Shown: one piece after another, positions 32,661 through 44,108 of the stretch
Layout: every line of letters begins with the position of its first letter
Numbering within the stretch: position 1 is the stretch's first letter
NCBI RefSeq assembly: GCF_003573695.1
Contig: NW_020621936.1
Location: 10,726,001 to 10,790,000 of the forward strand
Reading direction: 5' to 3'
Length of the DNA: 64,000 bases
Source of the DNA: Papaver somniferum
Taxonomy: Eukaryota; Streptophyta; Magnoliopsida; Ranunculales; Papaveraceae
The notes under the pieces: generated by a model
Told to the model about the DNA's origin: nothing
Databases searched by the model: none
What the model saw: the letters and a program-made list of their open reading frames with translations, nothing else
Position numbers and translations under genes: made by a program

Positions 32661-34549
32661 ACACATTAGTGTATAAATCCATGTACCGGAAACCAAGTGC
32701 GTGCATATGTGTGCATGCGGTATTGGTGAAGGAGACAGGTTGGGTACGCGTACTGGCGGAACTTTTCCTCCCGGAAAATTCTGCTGAGTTTGGAGTTTAC
32801 GAACTCATAAACCAGTCACCTTAGGTACGCATACTCGCAAAACTTTTCTACCCGAAAAGTTCTGCTGAGTTTGGAAACCATAACCAACTCAAATCCGGTA
32901 GCTAAGGTACGCATACCCGTACGCGTACCCAAGCTGGTTATATTTCTCAAATCGGTAGTTTCATGAACTTAAACAATAAATCAATAAGGAATGCAATCTT
33001 TGCAAACCGTGGATATATTGTTCATGAATTGATTCAAGTGAATCAAACCGTTTTTGTTTCAATTGTGTCTATGTATAAAGATCTAAGAAATTGAACAACT
33101 CTTGAACTAATTCTTATGAGTCATTTGAACTAGTTATGAGAAAGATGAATACGTTTAATATGAAAGTGCTCATATGGCTAACCATTGGTTAAGTATTTGT
33201 GAACCAAATAAGTGTACACGTTTAGGTACGGTTACTCAAACCTAAATGAATACATTTCATTTGTGTGTGTGACAAGCTAAGTTTCGATCTAACGGTTGAA
33301 AGATATTAGCTTGGATAAATCAGTTTTTTCATCTAAAGGTGAATATTGAATGCTTTGTTACCAAAGTTACTTGGATTGCAAACCCTGATTTGAAAACTAT
33401 ATAAAGAAGACGTCTAGCAACTGGAAAAACGAATCCCCACACCTCATGTGTGATACTAGTTACTTTTGCTAGAGTCGATTCTCCTTTAACCGTATGTTTC
33501 TTCTCGAGACCCTGTCGGTTAACGACTTAAATACTTCATTGGGATTGTGATGCCAGAAGAAACTACTTCTCTTGTAGTTGAGCGATCAGATCTTGCCATT
33601 TTCTATCGTACGAGTTCAATTGTAAGATTGGCTTGAGATTATATCTCTGATAGGGGAAGATAAAAAGAAATCACAAACATCTTCGTCTCATCGTTTGTGA
33701 TTCCGCAATATCTAGTTTTGCTACCATACGATTTAGATTATTGTGAGGTGATTGATAATACTAGGTTATTCTTCGGGAATATAAGTCTGGATTATCAATT
33801 GGTTCCTGTTCACCTTGATTTTTATCAAAAGACGGAACAAACTCGTAGGTTTATCTGTGGGAGACAGATTTATCTATTATCGTAGACTTTTCTGTGTGAT
33901 ACAGATTTGTTTATTAAAGTCATCGACTTTGGGTCGTAGCAACTCTTGGTTGTGGGTGAGATCAGCTAAGGGAATCAAGTGCGTAGTATCCTGCTGGGAT
34001 CAGAGATGTAAGGAGCGCAACTGTACCTTGAATCAGTGTGATATTGATTAGGATTCAACTATAGTCCATACCAAAGTTAGTTTGTAGTAGGATAGTGTCT
34101 GTAGCGGCTTAATACAGTATGGTGTTCAATCTGGACTAGCTCCCGGGGTTTTTCTGCATTTGCGGTTTCCTCGTTAACAAAATTTCTGGTGTCTGTGTTA
34201 TTTCTATTCCGCATTATATTTTGTTATATAATTGAAATATCACAGGTTGTGCATTAAGATCAATCAATTAGAATATCCAACCTTTGGTTGTTGATTTAAA
34301 TTGATTGACACTTGGATATTGGTCTTTGGTACCATCCAAGTTATGTCTCTTGTATTTGATAAAGACTGGCAGATTTCCATTTTCTTGAGTATAGATCAAA
34401 TCGAGAGATTGAGATATTAACTTTTTGATATACTTTTATCTAGATTGAATCTGACTGTGTAGTTGATTCTCTAGAAAGTATATTGGAGTTAGTCCATACA
34501 GATTGCTAATCGAAATATTGGGTGAGGTTGTTAGACCCACGCTTTTTCA
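32661..34549 (+). repeat. Copia-family LTR, 5'-truncated, plus orientation
   Basis: Matches the reverse complement of 36804-38435 and its continuation at 52862 onward, and is related to 53733-56277 and 59683-62293. Landmarks are GCATTTGCGGTTTCCTCGTT, AAATTTCTGGTGTCTGTGTT and the end GTTGTTAGACCCACGCTTTT. Its left part is cut by element A. The right end abuts minus-strand gag DNA directly, without the primer site an LTR should have next to it. Confidence 0.85.
33397..33406 (+). promoter_or_regulatory. TATA box of the copia-family LTR
   Basis: CTATATAAAG in the middle of the LTR, followed about 90 bases on by TTCTCCTTTAACC, a block conserved in the sister LTRs. Confidence 0.5.
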
Positions 34550-36662
34550 GATGCCGAACCAGGGATTTCTGAATTTCAAGAGTCCTAAAAACAATAGCCT
34601 TTATTTGTTGTATCTCCTTCTTGTTTCCTTCAACTCTCCAAGAACACCAGAAAACTTCTGAAGATTTGATGGACAACACTTGGTTTCCTCACATTCCTCC
34701 TTTTTCTTTTCAAGGAAGAGGGTACTGGAGATTTATCTTTTTTCTTCATGATTGATGGCTTGACAATCATATTAACCTCTTTTCTATCAGAAGTCATAAT
34801 GCTTGGAGTCTCCATACAAATACGGGTTTGTGAGAGAAATTCACAGAACAACCTCTACAAGCAAACTTGTGATAAAAAAAGAGTTTTTCAGGGAAGTAAA
34901 AAGGAATGTAGGGTAACGGAACCTTTATACAAAGTAAGAAGATTCACGTACGCACAACTCACAACCTTAAAGAAGGCAGAATTGTCGACTTTACCCCTTT
35001 TTAATGAACAAACATGGAGACCTATTTTCAATACCAATCTAGGATATGAAAAGATCAACCGAAACCAAAACAAAAAGAAATAAAAAAAACTTTTTCTTTT
35101 TCTTAAGACCTGTAAGTGCTTAACTCTTGTCTCTTTGGGATCATGTACTTGAGAGAAGATGCACAGCCAACACAATTAAGTTGTGTTGGGATGAACAATA
35201 ATCTGTCCACCATGTACCTTTTGGAAAGAGTTTCTAAAATCCTCTTTCTCAAAGTGTTTAGACCGTGTTCTTTTCTGAAGTGGTCTATTTTTTTCTTTAG
35301 AAATAACTTTTTTGGAGAAGAGTTGAGTTTACATACCTCAGACGACTTCTGAACAAGTTCAAGCTTGTTTCCTAATCGATTTGCTCTCCGTTGAAGTTTG
35401 TTGACATATCTAACTTTGTGCTTGTACTTGAAACAAGTAGAGAGTCCGTGACCTTTAATAGTATAGTCAGAACATGTCAAAGTGGAGGATGGTTTAGACG
35501 CCATAACGGAGCAAGCTGCTAGACAAATTGTGGTACCTGAAACATTAGAAATAGGATTTCCAGTAGATAGAGAAACATCCATTTTATCCTCCAAAATAGT
35601 TGAAGAAGTTTCTCCAGGCACTATCAAGATTGATGTGAGTATTGCTACAATTATCAAAATCAATATTTTCAGCAAGGAGCGCAACACTTGATTTTTCATC
35701 TTCATTTGAATCATAGTGATCAGACATTTCATCAAGAGTTGCAACAGGACCTTTGTTCCCAGTGTATTTTCTACGATTTGGACACTCATTGGAAAAATGA
35801 CTAAAACCTTTACACTTGAAGCACTGAGGCATATCATCATCATCATATCGACTGTATCCCTGTTTTTAGCAGGAACACGGTCATGAGGTTTAACTGATGA
35901 TCTAGGCTTATCTCTGACGAACCGTTTACTTTTCTTCAAAAGAAGATCTCTAGACTGTCTTGTGATCAGAGAAACTGAGTTATCAAGATCATCATCTGAT
36001 GAATCAGTCTCACAAGGATCATCCACAGAGTTGCTAACACATTTACTTTTGTCAAGTAATTTTGTGTTCTTTTGTGCTTTGAAAGCAATATCCTTTTCAG
36101 ATTTGGATGTATACTCATGATCAAAAATCTTTAACTTCCCAACCAGAGTATTTCTTGATAAAGTATTAAGGTTATTTCCTTCAACGATTGCATATTTCTT
36201 AGAATCGTATTTGGCTGGCAACGATCTGAGAAATTTCATCACAATGTCCTTTTCAGGAATAGTCTTCCCCAACGCAAAAGATGCATTAACAATTTCAGAC
36301 ACTTTGTGATTAAACTCATCAAATGAATCCTCATCAGCCATACAAAGGTTTTCCCAATCAGAACATAGGTTCTGAAGCCTAGCTTCTTTCTCAGAGGAAT
36401 TTCCTTCGAATACAGTTTCTAACATATCTCAGGCTTTAGACTTAGTGCACGTAGTCACATGGTGTTGAAGATCTGGGATAATGGCATGTATGATAACATT
36501 TAACCCGTTAGAATTTTGCTTCGCAACAAGAATCTCGTCCGGTTCATATCTACCAATATCTTTTGGATCAGTTACATCGCCTTCTGCAACAACCGGAGGA
36601 TCATAGCCATTAACAACACGTACCCATGTTTGAAAATCACGAGCTTGAAGAAAAGCACACAT
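34550..36662 (-). pseudogene. Copia element C: Gag (UBN2 type) and downstream remnant
   Basis: Minus strand, starting at 36662: QARDFQTWVRVVNGYDPPVV, then a TGA at 36426-36428 where Trp is expected (K-A-stop-D-M-L-E-T-V-F-E-G), then RLQNLCSDWENLCM, SFDEFNHKVSEIVNA and FLRSLPAKYDSKKYAI. This is the copia Gag (UBN2) core. A CCHC zinc knuckle, CFKCKGFSHFSNECPNRR (about 35775-35828), follows in a shifted frame. Beyond 35103 only Lys-rich scraps remain (34630-34851). Protease, integrase and polymerase are missing. Together with its LTR and primer site to the right this is the 5' part of a minus-strand copia element. Confidence 0.85.
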
Positions 36663-36790
36663 GGAAATTTTCCACCATAATTAATTCGAGCCATCGAAGA
36701 CTGGCGGTACGTTTATAGAGATATCACTTCTGTCCATAGAGTCATATCGCTATAAACACAGACTTATAAGGTCTTAAACGTGTTTTCCTA

Positions 36791-36801
36791 CTATGATACC
36801 A
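36791..36801 (-). other. Primer binding site of copia element C
   Basis: The minus strand reads TGGTATCATAG two bases inside the LTR end. It fits the initiator Met tRNA complement for the first eight bases. Confidence 0.8.
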
Positions 36802-36803
36802 AT

Positions 36804-38435
36804 TGAAAAAACGGGGGTCTAACAACCTCACCCAATATTTTGTTTAGGAAATCTGTATGCACAAACTCCAATATAATTCCAGGAGAATCAACTAGAAAGT
36901 CAGACTCTATCAATGGAAATATATCCAAGAGTTGTATCTTTGTTTCACAATGTAATCATCAAATCAAACCGACAGAAATCCATGAGCCTGATTATTATGT
37001 GAAACAACTTGAACGGTACCAAAGACCAATGTTCAAGTGTCAATCAATTTATATCAACAACCAAAGGTTGGATTATCTAATTGATTAAACTACGCACAAC
37101 TTGTGATATATCAATTGTATAAACAAATATAATGCGGAAAAGAAGTAACACAGACACCAGAAATTTTGTTAATGAGGAAACTGCAAATGCAGAAAAACCC
37201 CGGGACCTAATCTAGATTTGAACACCACATTGTATTAAGCCGCTACAGACACTAGCCTACTCCAAGTTAACTTCAGACTGGAATGTAGTTGAGCCCTAAC
37301 CAATCTCACACTAATCAAGGTACAGTCGCATTCCTTACGCCTCTGAATCCTAGCAAGACTCCGCGCACTTTATTATCTTAGCTAATCTCACCCACAACTA
37401 AAAGTTGTTACGACCCAAAGTCAAAGACTTGATAAACCAACCTGCCTCACACAGAAAAGTCTATTAAATAGATAAATCTGCCTCCCACAGAAATACCTAA
37501 GAGTTTTGTTCCGTCTTTTGATAAATCAAGGTGAACAAGAACCAATTGATATACCCGACTTATATTCTCGAAGAACAACCTAGTAATATCAATCATCTCA
37601 CAATAATCTTAATCGTATGGTAGCGAAACAAGATATTTTGGAATCACAAACGATGGGATGAAGATGTTTGTGACTACTATTTATCTCGCCTATCGGAGAT
37701 TAAATCTCGAGCAAATATTAGAGAAGATAGTATCAATTCGATAGGAAATAGCAAGATCAAAACACGCAACTACAGAGAAATAGTTGGGTCTGTCTTCACA
37801 ATCCCAATGAAGTATTCAAGTCGTTAACCTACAGGGTTTTGGAAAAACCTAAGGTTAAAGGAGAATCGACTCTAGTCGCAACTAGTATCACACAGGAGGT
37901 GTGGGGATTAGGTTTCCCAGTTACTATAGTTCTCCATTGTATAGTCTTCAAATCAAGGTTTGCAATCAATGTTACCTTGGTAACAATGCATTCAATTTTC
38001 ACCGTTAGATGAAGACCTGATTAGACTCAAGCTAATATCTTTCAACCCTTAAATCGAACTTAGCTTGTTACATACAAATGAAAAGTGACTTCATTTAGAT
38101 ATGAGTAATCGTACCCAAACGTGTACACCTTGTTGGCTCAACAATAGTTAACCGAAGTTATTTATATGAACACTTTCATATCAACCTTATTCATCTTTAA
38201 CCATAACTAGTTCAAATGAATCAAATCAAAGTAGTTCTAGAGTTGTTAAATTGTTTATATTCTCATAGAAGTATGCAATACACAATTGAAGCCAAATTGA
38301 TTTTGATTCACTCGAATCAATTCATGAACATTATAGCCACAGTTCGCAAAAGATTGCATTCCTTAATATATAAATGTATTAGTTCATGAACAAACCGATT
38401 TTAGGACATAACCTACTCAAGTATGCAAACGGGTA
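36804..38435 (-). repeat. 5' LTR of copia element C, proximal part
   Basis: Inner 1.6 kb of the LTR, ending at the primer site. Element B interrupts it at 38436. The remainder continues at 52862-53732, giving a total LTR length of about 2.5 kb without B. Confidence 0.88.
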
Positions 38436-38896
38436 TGTAGATGGTGGATTTTCAACAAGGGCTAAAATCGTAAACTCATGATTATACGAGCCTCTGATCC
38501 AGCAATCAGACGTGAGTATCGAGGCACGGGTCTCTCATGAATTCTCAACAGAGAGTACTTTCTCTCGGAGTACATGTAGATATGTAGTCTCACGGCCGGA
38601 CAACGACATATCTCATGAATACTGAACACTTTCAGTGATTATTTCTATATAGTATCACGAGATGGACGGCTCCTAGAAAGCTTGCTCTGCTAGTATAGAG
38701 CGATAACGTCTTCAGGAAGAAACAACGAGTTTACCCTGACTATATAAGGATATGACTTACCGACAAGCTCATATCGGGATAATTAATTCTCCTAGACAGC
38801 TTGCTCTGCTAGTATAGAGCCACAAAGTTAATTATTCCTAATTAAGATTAATTCTGCCGTGACATTCACTACCGAATTCCCAGAATAATCTATTAT

Positions 38897-39235
38897 TGCT
38901 CCTATTCCATGGTCGAATCCACGACTGGTCCCATGGAATGGAAATAATAATTGTTACTATTCAATGGTCGAATCCACGGCTGGTCCCATGAAATGGAAAT
39001 AAACAATTGTTCTGATTCTATGATCGAATCCACGGCTTGATCTCATAGAATAACAATGAAACAACTATATTATCTCATTACCCCGATTTCATGATCGAAT
39101 CCACAACTGGTCTCATAAATGGTAATAGATAAGTCTTAATTACTCCGTGGTCGAATCTACGATCCCATGGAATGGTAATGATCGTTTTATTATTCGTAAT
39201 CCTCAGCTGATCCTATGAATTAATAGTAAACGTCT
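38897..39235. repeat. Five degenerate units in the left LTR of B (ATGGTCGAATCCACG)
   Basis: The block ATGGTCGAATCCACG followed by GCTGGTCCCATGGAATGG recurs about every 65-75 bases, with increasing decay to the right. The same array is at about 49707-50045. Confidence 0.88.
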
Positions 39236-39479
39236 ATTTATTTTATTACTCAGTTTCATGAATTATTCTCCATAGAATTTCATAAATTAATAATAAATAA
39301 TCAACAACCGGGAGTCTGAGCTACCTCTAAGTAAGCCCTGATTTATATGGTGAAAGTGTATTCAACGACAATGCACTAACAGTCACCGCACGAACGAGTA
39401 TTTCAAAATACGACGAAACGATTAACCTATTGCAAAATAGGAAGAAAATAATAAATAATCAAAATATTGACCAAGGCAC

Positions 39480-39753
39480 TAAGGGATTGGACTCATTGAC
39501 TGGCCGACCGTGCCATGACCAATCCCACGCCAATTTTATATTTTATCATATTTTTATTATTTTCCTTCATCTGATGAAAATCCTTTCATTTGAACAAATC
39601 TCCTTCGTCTCGAGGAAACTCCTCGACTTCATGGTGTTTTCATAAACCCATGAAAATAATATAAAATTAAAGAAAAATAGTGTGGGGTGTGACCATTGGC
39701 CAACCGGCCATGCCTTGGTCCCATCCGGCCCCACACCTTATGGTTCCTCATTA

Positions 39754-39784
<31 letters not shown>

Positions 39785-40340
39785 TCTCTGATTTCATGAA
39801 AAAACTCCTTGATTTCATGGTATTTTGCAAAAATTAGGAAATAAATAATATAAAATTATGAAAAACTTGTGGGACCGGGCCCTAGCCGACCGGCCATGCC
39901 CTAGCCGGTCCCACACGCCCCTTTATTTTATTATTATTTACTTTATCTTCCTTGAATTTATCAAATTCCTTGATTTCATGGTATTTCTCTCAAATTAGGA
40001 AAATTTCCCTCAAATCATGAAAAATACATTAAAAAAATATAAAAAATTATGAAAACTTGTGGGACCGGGCCCTAGCCGGCCGTCCATGCCTCCCACGGCC
40101 CCACACGCCCTTGTTTTTATTATTTTAATATTTTTGCTTCCTTGAACTCATGAAAACTCCTTCACTTCAGGGAAACTCCCTAAATTCATCAAAACTCTTT
40201 AAATCCATGATATTTTCATAAAATCATGAAAAATATTATAAAATTAAGGGAAAGGCACCACGGGACCATGGCCACGACTGGACGACCATACCTTGGTTTC
40301 ACGGTCCCACGCCTCCTCATTCCTTTATTTTATAATTATT
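39480..40340. repeat. About four degenerate units of 180-200 bp in the left LTR of B
   Basis: Each unit has GGCCGACCGGCCATGCC-like GC sequence, then CCCACACGCC, then an A+T stretch with TTTATTATT, CTTGATTTCATGGTATTT and AAATTATGAAAA. Mirrored at about 50300-51150 in the other LTR. Confidence 0.8.
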
Positions 40341-41606
40341 CTCCATCATCTTATGGTGTTTTCCTCAGTTTCAGTGAAACCCTAATTTTGGCATATTTTC
40401 TCGAATGACGCTCAACTGCACGTCAGAAAATATCAAAATTCTCAGAACTGAGACACGCACGTCTTGGGGACACAAACATGTTATCTTGATGGACCAAGAT
40501 TGGATCTTTGGCTTACAGAAGCCGGTTCCATCAATTTTCACAGTTTTGACCTAATTTGCACATATTAGGTCCAAAACTCTTCCAAACACTTTGGATTTTC
40601 ATGAAGTGATCGTCATTCGATCCCGTGACCACCCAGGGACAGTTTCATGACTCCTTGGTCGTTCTCTCACCTCTTCATAATTAATTAGGTTTTTTCACCT
40701 AAGGCTTAGACGAGCATTTTCGAATAAATGATTAAACCAGCATTTGATCATTCTTTCACCAACAAATCGTCAACTCTTCAGGAGTTATTTGTATTTGCTG
40801 ACGTGGGCATATGGAAACTACATGGTTGATCCACGGTCCCATGTATTCGCTCCCTCCTTCATCCCATGGTTAAAATTCTGACGAACCATGAATTGATCAT
40901 CAATTGATCAAATTAGGGTTTCCGAATCCAAGGATCATCATTCCATATTCCAACCTTAATAATTTTACGACGACCTCATGGTCATTAATTTTATTAATTA
41001 TGCTCGGTTCAACGACCAGTATTCTAATTAATATTTTTGGTACGCTGCCAATAATCCATCATATGAGCAACACATGCTCAGACGATCAAATATTCAACAA
41101 TTCATCACATAAGAAACACTTGCTCAGATGATAAATATTTGCTCAAACCAAGGAATATTGGTTCAACAATCAATATTCAACGATCCATTGAGCAATACTT
41201 GCTCAGTTCATCGTAAGAACTATACCTCTGTCTCATGACATGTTCAACTCATGAGTTTCAGAACATCATGTTCAACTCAACAACTACATGGACTCATCGT
41301 CCAATCAAACCACGAAGTCATCAATTGAATAACATACCACGAGACGTCAATCGTGTCACTTTGGGGGGGGTAGGGGGTATCATTTAGGGTTTTGGTCTGG
41401 CGGACTGCGGCACGTGTGTTCAAACACACGATGGAATGTGAGCAAGTCGTGAAATCAGTTGAAGGAATTCACGAGGTAGTGGGTGGAAAATCGACCAAGT
41501 CTCCACACGTTGAGCAACTGGTTTCAAACACGATCTCCACTTCCCCACTCCTTGATTCCATCAACTGTCACACTTCATGGGGTCATGGTGTCTAAAATTC
41601 CAGCAA

Positions 41607-41613
41607 TATAAAT
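41607..41613 (+). promoter_or_regulatory. TATA box of element B LTR
   Basis: TATAAAT in AGCAATATAAATGAGTC. The right LTR has TATAAATA at 52429-52436. Likely promoter of the genomic RNA. Confidence 0.55.
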
Positions 41614-42042
41614 GAGTCTTTGAATCATGATTGAATCATCAATATCAACAATATCATCAATATCACGTCTCATCGACAACACGAGATCATCAACTCATTA
41701 ATTGAGCAACTACTCTCAATTGAGCAATTTCAATCATTTAGAGCTTATCATATTCAGAATTCACACACCCACAATCTTTGATTACCATTGATTCCACACA
41801 TTTCCCAGCTTCCCTCCTACAGATCAACCCATCCTCTCTTGTGACCGAATTTACTCTGGAACGGTCATTGTCTTGATTTAGGCCGGAGTACTACAGATTG
41901 GTCTCTCGAATCTAAAGCACCCCCTTTGCAGCGGTGCATCTGTGTAAGGTTTAACATTTCGCTCGGTTCGAGGAGTCTCCTCCGTACGATCGTCTCCTCA
42001 ATTCCTTAAAAACCAGCAAATCGTTTTTCCCCATTTACAGAT

Positions 42043-42060
42043 TGGCGACCGCAGTGTGAG
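42043..42060 (+). other. Primer binding site of element B
   Basis: TGGCGACCGCAGTGTGAG begins three bases after the LTR and is of the same type as in element A. Confidence 0.7.
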
Positions 42061-42152
42061 ATCATTCTCTTGGTTACAATATCACAATTTCACAAGATGG
42101 TTGATCTCAGGTCAGGTTCAGTTACGAATCGGCAGCCACTGCACCCGCTCTT

Positions 42153-42695
42153 TTGGAAAGAACAAAGTCTACAAAGACTGAGGATTCAAAAGACACTCGA
42201 GGAAGCAGGCGTTTGATGAACAAGCAGTACAACCTGCAGCCTTCAACAAATGCTGTCACAGAAGGGAGTAAGCGAAAAGCAGAAACACAGCACAAGCAGA
42301 CTTCCTCCACCCCTTCAAAGGCACACAAGAAGGAGAATTCGAAAGTCCCTCCTCAGCATACGGAATATCCAAAAGCACCCGATTTTCCCTTTAGTTAATG
42401 AACTACTCGATGCCTGGATCCAAGATGGTGCAATCAAATTGCCTTATGTTAAGAAGGAACCAACTGAAGAAGCCATGCAAAATCCTCGGTATTGCCGCTT
42501 CCATAAATACGTCAGCCATCCCACAAGTGATTGCAAAATTTTGAAGTGCATATTCAAAGAAAAGGTCGAATCAGGAGAGATCAACCTGGGGACTGAGGGA
42601 GTACACAAAAAAAAACCCTCCCAGTCCGAACTTTTACCATCTCTGAACCTCCTGTCAGGGAAGCGGTCCAATCTCTGATTGAACATGTCTGCGAG
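42153..42695 (+). pseudogene. Element B Gag remnant (frameshifted)
   Basis: The first frame (42153-42398) has RRLMNKQYNLQPSTNAVTEG. Near 42390 the sense passes to another frame with PLVNELLDAWIQDGAIKLP and NPRYCRFHKYVSHPTSDCKI, the C-terminal Gag motif of plant gypsy elements (YCxFHxxxSHPxxxC). An A9 run at 42607-42615 then shifts the frame again to PPVREAVQSLIEHVCELLYL, which leads straight into the next frame. Most of the capsid is missing compared with full Gag. Two slips make separate translation unlikely. Confidence 0.8.
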
Positions 42696-43820
42696 TTGTT
42701 GTATCTTTCGAAAGCTCAAAGGAAAGACATATTTGCTGCACTGAACCACATCATTCCCGGAAAACGCCTGATGATCCAAGAGACCACCACCGAACCTTCA
42801 GCCACCGATAAAGAAATGTATGACTGGGGACTGCTCACCACAGTGCACATTAAAGGAAATGAGTTCAAGAGGGCGTTCGTCGATGTCGGTACCGCTGTCA
42901 ACATCACCCCTTTGAAAACTCTCAGAGCTGATGGTATTACTCTAAAGGAAGCCACCCACGCTCCCATCGCAATCAGGGACCACGAAGGAATCTCCAGAGA
43001 CGCATACGGCTTCATCACTCTCAAAGTTACGGAAAGATTGATCTGCACTGAGGCCAAGTTTTTCATAATCCAGGAAGACCCTGGATACGACATGGTCCTT
43101 GGAAGAACTTGGATTCATGCTGGAAGGATAACGATGCCTTCAACACGTCCTGCCATCGACAAGGATTCTGAGTCAAAAGACGAAGCAGAGGACGCACCAC
43201 CGTTTGAGCATCTGGAAGAAGTAAAAACTCTGATGGGACTTACGCAGGAACTTCGAGATAATCCTCACACCTTTGTCAGAAGGTTTCGAGCTCAGGCAAG
43301 TCTTATTCCTCCTCATGCTCCAATATTACCAATATTCAGATATGCTACTATGGTCCAGAGACTTCTCCCCATGAACAATTTAGCAGTCATCAAAAGCTAC
43401 GAGTGGGTAACTTCACCGCAGCAATATTACACCCAATGGTTGGGTTCAGAACTTCTTCAAATCGGTCACTCCATCGAGAGGTTTATTGTTGAAAACCTGG
43501 CTAAGCATGATCAACACTATGCTGGATACTCGCTTCCGCGCGAGTGTCTATATGTGCCACAATCATGGAATTCAGTCAAACATGGAATTCCGAATCAGCG
43601 GAAGATATTCAAGGCACGATCGACCAAGCCTAACAAGTTTCATGAAGGAAACCTGGTTCTCAAAGCAGTTCAGCGCGGTCTTCATTCTACAAGGAACTCC
43701 AATTGGGAAGGACCATTCATGGTCGCTAAGTCCGTGGCCGGAGGATACTACAAATTGATCAACACAGATGACAGAACCCTGCCAGTAATTCACGAAAATT
43801 GGCTCAAGGCGTTTATCTGA
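42696..43820 (+). CDS. Element B protease fused to integrase C-terminal tail
   Basis: An uninterrupted 374-residue frame. Residues 40-150 are a retropepsin-like aspartic protease: FVDVGTAVNITPLKTL is the active-site loop (D-V-G in place of the usual D-S/T-G) and YDMVLGRTWIHAG the conserved second-half strand. Residues 280-374 are the end of a gypsy integrase: KARSTKPNKFHEGNLVLKAV, SNWEGPFMVAKSVAGG and VIHENWLKAF. Everything between these two in a normal pol (RT, RNase H, integrase catalytic core) is replaced by about 110 unassigned residues (WVTSPQQYYTQWLGSELLQI and neighbours). That the frame stays open suggests either a recent deletion or some selection. It probably has no polymerase or integration activity. 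The real start may lie upstream, in the shifted frame. Confidence 0.82.
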   Translation: MLYLSKAQRKDIFAALNHIIPGKRLMIQETTTEPSATDKEMYDWGLLTTVHIKGNEFKRAFVDVGTAVNITPLKTLRADGITLKEATHAPIAIRDHEGISRDAYGFITLKVTERLICTEAKFFIIQEDPGYDMVLGRTWIHAGRITMPSTRPAIDKDSESKDEAEDAPPFEHLEEVKTLMGLTQELRDNPHTFVRRFRAQASLIPPHAPILPIFRYATMVQRLLPMNNLAVIKSYEWVTSPQQYYTQWLGSELLQIGHSIERFIVENLAKHDQHYAGYSLPRECLYVPQSWNSVKHGIPNQRKIFKARSTKPNKFHEGNLVLKAVQRGLHSTRNSNWEGPFMVAKSVAGGYYKLINTDDRTLPVIHENWLKAFI

Positions 43821-44108
43821 AATTATTGGACATTTGAGGTATTGGGTGTTCAAAGCATTCATGGCGTTTGGATTTAACATATAGGATTTTCTTTCATTTG
43901 TATTTCAATTCCTCCAAAACGTTTCCAATACTTGCAATTAGTATTTGAATTCAGCAATTTATCAAAATTCAGTTCATATTTCGTAAAAGAAAATCTCTAT
44001 CAAATCTACAAGAAAATCCTTAACCATTAGTCAATCCAAAACCATCTAAATATCAAAACCCAAGTATAAACCTCACATCTCTCAGAAGTTCAGAAGTTCA
44101 AGAGATAA

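Larger units (their letters stand above)
38436..42039 (+). repeat. Left LTR of element B (3,604 bp)
   Basis: Starts TGTAGATGGTGG and ends CCCCATTTACA. Collinear with 49254-52861. The small open frames inside occur in both LTRs and are not genes. Confidence 0.93.

Noticed and set aside
39430..39645. 71-codon frame, repeated at 50254-50469
   Set aside because: It occurs because both LTRs of element B contain it. It lies in a degenerate repeat with no protein similarity.
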